Positions 22,108 through 30,471 of a stretch of DNA of 64,000 nt are shown piece by piece; position 1 is the stretch's first letter, and every line of letters starts with the position of its first letter. The stretch spans positions 166,492,837 through 166,556,836 of the forward strand of contig NC_055988.1 in the NCBI RefSeq assembly GCF_018446385.1. Reading direction: 5' to 3'. A program made the position numbers and the translations under genes. This stretch comes from Zingiber officinale (taxonomy: Eukaryota; Streptophyta; Magnoliopsida; Zingiberales; Zingiberaceae). A model generated the notes under the pieces. The model saw only the letters and a program-made list of their open reading frames with translations, had not been told where the DNA came from and made no database searches.

Positions 22108-24999
22108 AATATCAAACCTTTCACTTAATCCTTTGTAGAAACTATAAAAGGAAAGATTTAATTTTAAAACTCTCTTTTAAAATCATGAGGATGGTTATAA
22201 AAAAAGGAAAGTTTTATCAAAAATTAAAATCTTCCTTTTAACTACAAATAAAGAAAGATATCAAACCTTTCTCTTAATCTTTTGTAGAAAGCTATAAAAG
22301 GAAAGATTTAAATTTTAAACTCTCTTTTAAAACCATAGCTTCCACATAAGGAAAGATTTTAAAGTAAACTCCTTTTATTTTAATTGTGGTCGGCCACCTA
22401 AGCTTGGGTTCAAGCTAGGGCTGGCCACCTACTTGACCCATCTAACCTTGGTTTGGTCGGCCCTAGCTTGGGCTCTAAGCTAAGCTTGGTTGACCACCTT
22501 AAGGTGGGTAAAAAGGTGTGTATGGGTGGACATAACATTTTATAATTAAGAGGCTACGACAGAGATCGAGAGGAGGAATTGGTTTTGGTCTCCCGATGAA
22601 CTTGAGCTTCCCATGTTCACCCCGAACACCCAACTCGAGTTCATCAATAATAACTCATACCACTAAAGAGTTATTATTGAACTACCACACCAATCTCATA
22701 TTACTATATGAGGTCCTTCTTATCATGAGTGTGTTAATCTCTCTGTGTTTAAGATATAGAATACCCACTAATTAAATGAGTTACTGACAACTCACTTAAT
22801 TAATATCTAGCTCCAAGAGTAGTACCACTCAACCTCATCGTCATGTCGGACTAAGTCCACCTGCAGGGTTTACATGACAATCCTTATGAGCTCCTCTTGA
22901 GGACATCATCAACCTAGATTACTATGACACAGTTTCATTTTATAATCAACAACACACCATATAAATAATATCATTTCCCAACTTATCGGGCCTATTGGTT
23001 TATTGAACTAAATCGCACCCTTTGATAAATTAAAGAAATGAATATTGAGTATGTGTTTGTTATTTTTGTTAGGACCAAAAGTAGCTAGAGGGGGGGGGGT
23101 GAATAGCTCGTCGCGTTCGCTCGTTGCTCGGCGTTGCTTGTTCCTTTAAAGATGTGCAGCGGAAATACAAAGAAACAATCACACAACGCTAACACGGTTG
23201 GTTTACTTGGTATCCACCTCACAAGAGGTGACTAATCCAAGGATCCACACCAACACACACACCCTCCACTAAATAAAACTCTCCTTTATGGTAACTACCA
23301 AGGGCGGAGAAGCCCTACAAGACTCAATACAAGAAGAGAGGGAAAGGATACAAGAAATACAAGCTTACAAGCTTACAATGAGTATAAACCCTAACCCTAG
23401 CTTCTCTTCTTGGCTTTGATCCGCCTCTTGACTTGGAAAACTTCCAAGATCCTTCAAGAACTGGCGATCTGAGCTTTGTGAGTGCTGTGGAGGAGCTGGC
23501 GAGAAATCTGGAGTGAATCGGAGAAGAGATACCGAAGGAAATGAACGCCTGCGGCCTTTATCGACGCCAACGGTCGGATCCCGATCGATTCGAATGTTCC
23601 CAATCGATCGGGGAGGCTTTGGATCGATCCACGGATCGATCCAAAGCGCCTCTGAGCTCGATGGATCCAGCGCTTATCGCGCGAAGCAGCCGCGTCCCAA
23701 TCGATCCACTGATCGATTGGAACATCTGGATCGATCCACGGATCGATCCAGAGGCTCTCTGTTCGCTTAGGAGAAGCCTGGATCGATCCACTGATCGATC
23801 CAACACTTGGTTTTTGCCCAAAACCAAGTTCCAAGCCTCTCAAACCAACATCCGGTCAACCTTGACCTGTTGGTACATCATGCCTAGCATCTGGTCACTC
23901 CTTTGACCTGCTAGGACTTCCCACCAAGTGTCTGGTCAATCCCTTTGACCCACTTGGACTTTACTCGTCGTGCCAAGTATCCGATCACTCTCTCGTCCTA
24001 CTTGGACTTCCACCAGATGTCTGATCATCCTTGATCCATCTGGATTTTCCCTTGCCTGGCTTCACTCACCAGGACTTTCACCTGGCTTCACTCACCAGGA
24101 TTTCCTTCTGCCTAGCTTCACTCACTAGGACTTTCACCTGGCTTCACTCACCAAGATTTCCAATCTGCCTAGCTTCACTCACAAGGACTTTCACCTGGCT
24201 TCACTCACCAGGACTTTCACCTGCCTAACTTCACTCACTAGGACTTTCACCTGGCTTCACTCACCAGGACTTTCACCTGCCTAGCTTCACTCACTAGGGC
24301 TTTCCAATCTGCCTAGCTTCACTCACTAGGACTTTCACCTAGCTTCACTCACTAGGGTTTTCACCTGGTTTCACTCACCAGGACTTTCACCTAGCTGCAC
24401 TCACTAGGACTTTCACCTAGCTTCACTCACTAAGGTTTTCCTTCTGCCTGGCTTCACTCACCAGGACTTCCCTGTCAAGTATCCGGTCAACCTTGACCTA
24501 CTTGACTCTTCTTCAATCAATTTCTTATTGTCAAACATCTAAACTCAAACCAAGACTCAGCTTGGTCACCCAGGTCAACCTTGACCTGAGGGATGTTGCA
24601 CCAATAATTTTATCATGATTAAGAGCACGCACTTCCATAATAACAAAGGTCTTATTCTTTTATGCAGTCAGTATAAAAAGAACTTACCTTAAATGGTTCT
24701 GTTCAATACACTCATAGTGTACTAGTGTAATTTTATAATCAAGATAAACTAATACCAAATTACACTACGACTATTCCAATGGTTTGTTCCTATCCATCTT
24801 AGTCGTGAGCTACTGTTTATAATTTATAAGGAACTGATAACATGATCTTCTGTGTGTGACACCACACACCATGTTGTCTACAATATAAATTAATTGAACA
24901 AGTACACTTAGCATATAAATGTAGATATTTGACCAATGTGATTCTTTATTTCAAAATAAATATTTACAAAAAGCTAGACTTTTAGTATACACTCTAACA
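22108..24999 (-). repeat. TGTTAG-family LTR, reverse, truncated (copy C), with nested LTR
   Basis: The right end is intact: GTATACACTCTAACA ends at 24999. The left end is cut in the A/T-rich middle of the LTR, so the TATA box and about 1 kb of the LTR end are missing. The adjoining Athila sequence also lacks about 1.3 kb, so one deletion probably removed both. It is interrupted at 23067-24606 by a solo Copia LTR. Confidence 0.75.
23067..24606 (-). repeat. Solo LTR of gag-only Copia family, reverse, nested in copy C
   Basis: It starts TGTTAGGACC and ends TTGCACCAATA (the terminal CA has become TA), with a perfect 5-bp duplication ATTTT at 23062-23066 and 24607-24611. It resembles the LTRs at 42621-44109 and 58918-60122. 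It contains GATCGATCC palindromes (23570-23800) and an array of small hairpins (23845-24480, CCTGG...CCAGG and CCTAG...CTAGG units). There is no internal domain. Confidence 0.85.
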
Positions 25000-26096
25000 C
25001 CAGAAGCAGAGCCCTAGATCCACACGACCATGCCAATTGGCACGGTCGTGCAGCGCAGCCAGAAGCAAAAAAGGGCACAACTGTGCCATATCTGCACGAT
25101 CGTGCCACGACGCTGCACCCTAGCATATAAAAAGGGTTCTAACCCTTCTCCTCAAGGGGGGAGCGAGCTGTTAAAGCGAGAATTGCCTTGGTGCCTTTCC
25201 ACGCCGTCCAGGACCTCTGTCCAGTGATCCTTCATCATCACATCAACTCCAGAAGCAAAGGATTGGATCCGAGGATTACTCGTCGTCATTGGATAAGCAT
25301 CCTTTCTCTTTCTCTCTTCTTGTTTGAGGATTGTATGCTTAATTACATTATGTCTTCGGATTTTTCTCCGGCGTCTATGGAGTAGATTCCTTGTTCTAGG
25401 ATTAGGGAGTAGTTGTGGATTGATTTTGATATAAGACTCGTATTTATGCCTTTATTCATTGGATGATTTCACTTGCTTTGTTTCAACTACTATGCATGGG
25501 ACTTGTTGCGTATTAATTGATTGTGTAGGAATTGCTAACCTCGTAGAGAGAGTATCTTAGATCATATACCCGAGAGGCCCTAGTGACAGGGGTAACCCGT
25601 TCACGGACATCTAGGGTATTTCCTCGAAAGGAGAGGCAACTTCTCCGCAAGGAAGCAAGAGACCAAACCAAGCTCTTATTTCTATCCTTAATGACACCAA
25701 TTAGAGTTGTATTCTTGTGATCTACCGAGATGCTCTAGTGACAAGGGTTAACTGTAACAGGATTTCACAGGGATCTTCTCTATTTAGTGTTTAAGGATGG
25801 TTACTTTAACTTCCGGCGAATGCATGTTGATGGACAATGAGTAAAAGATAGAAAGTAATACATTAATATCACCACAATGAAACTGAACTCCTAGAACTCT
25901 TCATAAACCAGGTTAATTACTTTCTCTTTACTAGTTCTCGTTTCTTCTTCCCAAATCTCTTTTCTTTATATAACTTACAACCATCAGTAGTTTAGCTAAT
26001 CCTAAGTGAACCATTGCTAGTGTTTATAACCAGTCCTCGTGGGATCGATAGTCTTTATTACTGACGATGAATCTGTGCACTTGCGGAATCATAACA
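25000..26096 (+). repeat. Athila-2 LTR, 5'-truncated
   Basis: This is the colinear remainder of the Athila LTR. It has GCACGRTCGTGC motifs, CATATAAAAAG at 25134-25144 and the terminal CATAACA at 26096. The first ~470 bp of the LTR are missing. It lies between the extra ORF of one unit and the gag of the next. Confidence 0.75.
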
Positions 26097-26102
26097 AGTT
26101 TT

Positions 26103-26120
26103 TGGCGTCGTTGCCAGGGA
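26103..26120 (+). other. Athila-2 primer-binding site
   Basis: TGGCGTCGTTGCCAGGGA, six bases after the LTR end, matches the tRNA-Asp 3' complement in all but two positions. Confidence 0.75.
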
Positions 26121-26334
26121 CTGTGTCTATAACATTAACGAAAATCATATTAGATTAGACTAGACTTTTTTTTTTCTTTTTTTCTTTATCTTTCCTTTTT
26201 CTAATATTCTGCATTTCAGAGATAAATAATTTTATTTTTGTTTTTCTTTATTTTCTACATTTCTATTAAAATGCCTAAAAAAAATAATATTATTTCAACT
26301 CTTTTCTTTACTATATTCTATATCTTGTTCTTGC

Positions 26335-27144
26335 ATGCGAAGAGCTAATCTTTTAGGACAACTTCTACTGTTCGATCCAGAGATCGAGAGGACTTTCTTG
26401 AGGAGAAGAAACCTACAAAAAGCATTTCAAGCCGAACAAGAATCTTCAGGAATGACTGACAAACTGTTGAAGGATTATGCAACACATTATGCACGAGGGG
26501 TTCGGTCTAGCATCACTCGACCGTCAATCGAAGCTAACAATTTTGAAATCAAGCCTGCAGTAATCCACATGGTTTAGCAGAATCAATTTGGAGGAGGACC
26601 GCACGATGATCCAAACCATCACTTAGAGATTTTCTATGAGATTTGCGGTACTATGAAAGTGAATGGGGTCCCTCCAGAATTAGTAAGGTTACTTCTTTTT
26701 GGATTTTCCCTGAAAGACAGAGCTAAACAGTGGCTAAATTCCCTTCCAGCAAACAACATACCATCTTAAGAGCAATGTGAGCTGAAATTTCTGGACAAAT
26801 TCTACCCGCCAAGCAAAACTACCCACATGAGGAATTTGATCGCAAGCTTCAAACATATAAAATAAGAATCATTATTTGAAGCTTGAGACAGATTCAAAAG
26901 TATGCTGAGACAGTGTCCCCATCATGGCCTTGAGAAATGGTTGGTCCTACACACATTCTACAATGGAATCAGCTATCACATGAAGGTATCCCTCGATTCT
27001 GCAGCAGGAGGAGCATTAATGAACAAGAGCCTTGATGAAGCTGAGAAGATCATAGAGAATGTGGCGCAGAACCACCATCAGTGGGCAACTGAAAGATCTG
27101 GTGGTTCTTTCTCAGGGAATCCAATAAAAGCGTCAGGAAAATTC
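26335..27144 (+). pseudogene. gag: Athila-2 gag, 5' part, interrupted by Copia insertion
   Basis: ATG 26335 (MRRANLLG) and the same gag core as in Athila-1 (NNFEIKPAVIHMV, CPHHGLEKWLVLHTFYNG). In-frame stops: TAG 26575, TAA 26767 (at the same codon as TAG 3301 in Athila-1), TAA 26863 and TGA 26884. The coding sequence is cut after AAAATTC at 27144 by the 7-kb Copia element and resumes at 34225. Confidence 0.8.
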
Positions 27145-27344
27145 TGTTGGTGCAATCTTAGGTCAAGGTTGACCTGGTTGACCTGACTCGAGTTGACCTG
27201 ACTCGAGTTGTGTTTTGATGTTTGACGAGAAGAGAGTTGTATTCTTGATGTTTGACAAGAATAGGTGTTTGGGAGATTGTAGGTGCAACCTTAGGTCAAG
27301 GTTGACCTGGTTGACCTGATTCGGGAAAAGTCCAAGCAGGGAGC

Positions 27345-28050
27345 TTGGCACGCGAAAAGTCCAAGTATGGAGACTTGGCACTGGAAAAGTCCAAGTACGG
27401 AGACTTGGCACGGGGAAAAGTCCAAGCAGGTAGCTTGGCACGCGGAAAGTCCAAGTATGGAGACTTGGCACGGGGAAAGTCCAAACAGGGAGTTTGGCAC
27501 GGGGAAAAGTCCTGGTGAGTGAAGCCAGGCAGTCGGGAAATCCTGGTGAGTGAAGCCAGGTGAAAATCCTAGTGAGTGAAGCTAGGTGAAAGTGGAAGTC
27601 CTGGTGAGTGAAGCCAGGCATTCGTGAAAGTCCTGGTGAGTGAAGCCAGGCAATTTGGAAAGTCCTGGTGAGTGAGGCCAGGCAAGGGAAAGTCCTAGTG
27701 AGTGAAGCTAGGCAGTTCGGAAGTCCTGGTGAGTGAAGCCAGGCAGTTGTGGAAATCCTGGTGAGTGAAGCCAGGTGAAAACCCTAGTGAGTGAAACTAG
27801 GTGAAAGTCCTGGTGAGTGAAGCCGGGCAAGGGAAAATCCAGATGGATCAAGGGTGATCGGACATCTGGTGATGGGAAGTCCAAGTAGGTCATAGGAGTG
27901 ACCGGATACTTGGTACGGAGAGAAAAGTCTAAGTGGGTCAAAGGAATTGACCGGACACTTAGCGGGGAGTCCTAGCAGGTCAAGGGAGTGACTGGATGCT
28001 AGGCGCAATGTACCAACAGGTCAAGATTGACCGGATGTTGGTTTGGACTT
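27345..28050 (+). repeat. Serial hairpin array in Copia LTR
   Basis: Three classes of short stem-loops follow each other, usually spaced by GGAAAGT. Class I (six): CCAAGC...GCTTGG, CCAAGT...ACTTGG, CCAAAC...GTTTGG around a 5-6 nt AGGGA-like loop. Class II (eleven): CCTGG or CCTAG, loop TGAGTGAAG, CCAGG or CTAGG. Class III (five): CCAGAT...ATCTGG, CCAAGTA...TACTTGG, AAGTG...CACTT, CCTAGCA...TGCTAGG, ACCAACA...TGTTGGT with a shared GGTCAAGG..TGACCGGA loop. Stem bases change between units while pairing is kept. Confidence 0.8.
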
Positions 28051-28074
28051 GGTTTGGGCGAAAACCATGAACTG

Positions 28075-28490
28075 GATCGATCTGGTGATCGATCCAGTGA
28101 TACCTCGAATATTCTGATCGGTCTGGTGACCGATCAGTAACACATCAGTAGCCTACTGTGTGATAACTGATCGGGCGATCAGAAGCCGAACAGGAGCGAG
28201 GCGCAAGAGGGGCTGATCGGTCTGGGGACCGATCAGCACAAAGCCTGATCGGTCCCCAGACCGATCAGGAAGTTCCCTGATCGGTCTGTGGACCGATCAG
28301 GAGGTTCCCTGATCGGTCCATGGACCGATCAGGGACGGAACAGAAGCGAAGGCTAGGGAATAGGATCGGTCTGTGGACCGATCCACATTGAGCCTGATCG
28401 GTCCACAGACCGATCCAGGCACTAGCCGTTGCGACGCAACGGCTAGATTTCTTCTGTGTTTCTTCGCTTTCTTCGCAGGTTATAAAAGGA
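28075..28490 (+). promoter_or_regulatory. Palindrome array and TATA box of Copia LTR
   Basis: Nine imperfect palindromes built on GATCGGTCYGTGGACCGATC or GATCGATC lie head to tail and end about 65 bp before TATAAAAGG (28481). A U3 promoter with repeated binding sites is the plain reading; no transcript start is known. Confidence 0.55.
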
Positions 28491-29038
28491 GGGCTGCTGC
28501 TGCGTACCTCCTTCTTCCTTCTTCTTCTTCCTGGATTGAAGCTTCTGCTTCTGTGCTCTGAGGTTCTGAGCTTTGTTGAGCTCGCTTCCGAAGCTTCGCG
28601 TGAGCTTCCAGTCGTCGATCAGCTGCTGCGTTTGGGTTGTGAAGTTGCTGCTTCATCGCCTCCGGTCGACAGAGAAGGCAAGCGAGTGTTGCATTCATAT
28701 TGTGTTTGTATTTGCTTCTTGCTTTCCTTGTACTCCTTCTTGTTGTTACAAGTATTGTGGCGAGGTTTCTCCACCCACAAGGAGCATTTATTAGCTGGTT
28801 CTCCGGGGACTCATCCACCGACGGATTGATAGGGCTTGTCCACCTTACGGACACGCCGAGGAGTAGGAGTATCATCTCCGAACCTCGTTACATCGGTTTG
28901 TTTGAGGTTTGTCTTCTTTTCTTTCGTTTCTACGTGTTATTTTCCGCTGCGCTAACCCTAGTTTGTAGAAACGCGACGATTTGGGGTCGGCTATTCACAC
29001 CCCCCCTCTCTAGCCTCCGTACGAAGGATCCTAACAAG

Positions 29039-29050
29039 TGGTATCAGAGC
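29039..29050 (+). other. Primer-binding site (initiator tRNA-Met)
   Basis: TGGTATCAGAGC lies two bases after the LTR end. It is complementary to the 3' end of the plant initiator tRNA-Met and typical of Copia. Confidence 0.9.
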
Positions 29051-29097
29051 GAGGCCGCTCTTCGACGGATCAACACCCGGGGGAGCACGGGCTAGAG

Positions 29098-30471
29098 ATG
29101 GATCTCTATGGAGAAGATGTCACGATTCAACCCTTCTACGAGTCTCACGACAACTTCACATATTGGAAGGTAAGGATGATGTATTTTCTTAGGACTAATA
29201 TGTTAAATTGGTTTTGTGTACAAGAAGGGTTTTCCCCTCCGATGGATGAGGAAGGAAAACCTATCAAGAAGGAGTGGACGAAAGAGCAAATCCGACAATC
29301 CGAAATCAATGACGAGGTAACAAAAATTATTGAATTTGCTTTACCTAATAATGTTTTGTGCAAGATAGATAGGTACAACAACGCCAAGGAATTGTGGAAC
29401 AATTTGGCAAAATTCCATGAAGAGGAGCCTAGTGAGCCAAGTAGCTCACATCATGGAGGAAGCGAATTGGGAGTTGAGGGCTACTCAACATCCAAGGAAG
29501 AAGAGGAGGAGAGCTCTTGTTCAAGATCGGAGCAAGAAGAGGCATCTACCTCCGGAAGGGATGAAGAAGAAAGCTCATCTACATCCACAACCCTAGGTAA
29601 CTCAAACACTGTGATTTCAAGCAAATTACACATAATGTGTTTTGAGTGTAGGAAGTTTGGGCACTACAAGAGTAAGTGTCCAAAGAGGGTTAGAAAGACT
29701 CCACCGGCGCCAAAGATCAAGGAAGTCGGAGTCCCAACACGCAAGGGCAAGGAGCACGTGGTGTGCTTCCAATGCAAGCGAAGGGGACATTATCGGAGTC
29801 AATGTCCGAGGGGGAGGCAATCTCACAAGGACAAGAGACCGATAGGGGGAGCTAAGGCAAACCCTAAGGTAACATTTAAGGCACACTCTTGCAATAATAA
29901 TAAGACTCATGCTAGTAGTTTTATTGCAATTGTCAAGAATGATAAGCATGATAATTCTAGGAACCAATATATGTGCTTAGGTGCCAAAGATGTTAGTCTA
30001 GATAAGGATAACACTAGGAAAGCCAACCCTAGGATTAACTCATCTAAGGTTAAGGGAAACCTAGATAGAAATCCCAAATCATCTAGACATATGCCTAGGA
30101 ATACCTCAAAGAAAAATGAAAAATTAAAAATTGAGGTATTAGAGAAGGAGAATCAAGTCTTGAGGTCAAGACTTGATACTTTGGAAAAGGCTCTTAAGAA
30201 CTTGGAGAAGTCATCTCTAGGGTTTAAGGGTCAAAAACCAATGTCCAAGGATAAGAAAGGTTTGAGTCACAAACCTAAGTCTCAAGTGGTCAAGCCCACT
30301 TATCATAATGTTCCATTCGATTATGGAACAAAACCTAGGGCTAGGAAGACCAACACCAAGGTCACAAGGGGAGTCACCCCTAGAGTTGATCTTGATGAGT
30401 CCCAAATGGCCAAGGCTTTAAAGCCTAAGAGGGTCATTAGGAGGGTTGCTAGGGAAGTTATCCCTAGTTAA
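29098..30471 (+). CDS. gag: Copia-type Gag with two zinc knuckles (gag-only element)
   Basis: The 457-residue ORF starts at ATG 29098 (MDLYGEDVTIQPF), 48 bp after the PBS. Residues ~15-110 resemble the UBN2/gag domain of Copia elements (YWKVRMMYFL..., AKELWNNLAKFHEE). A Glu/Ser-rich acidic stretch follows (about 110-170). Two CX2CX4HX4C knuckles lie at 181-194 (CFECRKFGHYKSKC) and 223-236 (CFQCKRRGHYRSQC), expected to bind element RNA. A leucine-heptad coiled coil (about 342-380) and a basic C-terminus follow. It ends at TAA 30469 where the reverse copy reads Glu and continues about 20 more residues (WVPRSIF), so a slight C-terminal truncation is likely. No protease or pol follows. It is open over its whole length, which suggests recent function or selection. 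Confidence 0.85.
   Translation: MDLYGEDVTIQPFYESHDNFTYWKVRMMYFLRTNMLNWFCVQEGFSPPMDEEGKPIKKEWTKEQIRQSEINDEVTKIIEFALPNNVLCKIDRYNNAKELWNNLAKFHEEEPSEPSSSHHGGSELGVEGYSTSKEEEEESSCSRSEQEEASTSGRDEEESSSTSTTLGNSNTVISSKLHIMCFECRKFGHYKSKCPKRVRKTPPAPKIKEVGVPTRKGKEHVVCFQCKRRGHYRSQCPRGRQSHKDKRPIGGAKANPKVTFKAHSCNNNKTHASSFIAIVKNDKHDNSRNQYMCLGAKDVSLDKDNTRKANPRINSSKVKGNLDRNPKSSRHMPRNTSKKNEKLKIEVLEKENQVLRSRLDTLEKALKNLEKSSLGFKGQKPMSKDKKGLSHKPKSQVVKPTYHNVPFDYGTKPRARKTNTKVTRGVTPRVDLDESQMAKALKPKRVIRRVAREVIPS

Larger units (their letters stand above)
19003..26096 (+). mobile_element. Athila-2, 3' half: protease, extra ORF, LTR
   Basis: It starts abruptly inside the protease (TTTTCCATACCTTGTAAAA), directly behind Tat sequence and without an LTR or any visible duplicate. 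It then follows the same order as Athila-1: protease, AAACAAGCGCTTCTTGG block, palindrome/TATA region, extra ORF, 3' noncoding DNA and LTR (25000-26096). The part that would correspond to Athila-1 7746-9100 is missing and replaced by a truncated TGTTAG LTR. A further gag-protease copy follows the LTR at 26097, giving a head-to-tail arrangement. Confidence 0.75.
27145..29036 (+). repeat. 5' LTR of gag-only Copia element
   Basis: It is 1892 bp. Order: TGTTGGTGCAATCTTAGG, array of short hairpins (27345-28050), GATCGGTC...GACCGATC palindromes (28075-28420), TATAAAAGG (28481-28489), T/C-rich leader, and the end CTATTCACACCCCCCCTCTC...GGATCCTAACA. It is nearly identical to the 3' LTR in its first ~850 bp and last ~400 bp but not between. 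Confidence 0.9.

Noticed and set aside
23454..23906. Overlapping ORFs on both strands rich in RSID/DRST repeats (also at 59349-59668)
   Set aside because: They arise from GATCGATC palindromes, which read similarly in several frames and on both strands; there is no start or domain evidence.
27163..27621. Minus-strand ORFs with repeated GLSP or LDFPRAK-like units in Copia LTRs (also 32398-32871)
   Set aside because: They are the reverse reading of the hairpin array, present only because the unit spacing happens to keep a frame.
27507..27830. Regularly repeated ~20-bp units with variable intervals, resembling a CRISPR array
   Set aside because: The intervals are short and similar, the units are themselves hairpins inside a Copia LTR, and the sequence is a plant nuclear retrotransposon.
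29039..29050. TGGTATCAGAGC as part of a tRNA gene
   Set aside because: Only the 12-nt complement of the initiator tRNA 3' end is present, directly after an LTR; no cloverleaf surrounds it.
28536..29095. Plus-strand ORFs at the end of the Copia LTR (also 33662-34281) as a gene upstream of gag
   Set aside because: They span the LTR leader and cross the LTR end and PBS; the true gag starts at ATG 29098 in a defined frame.
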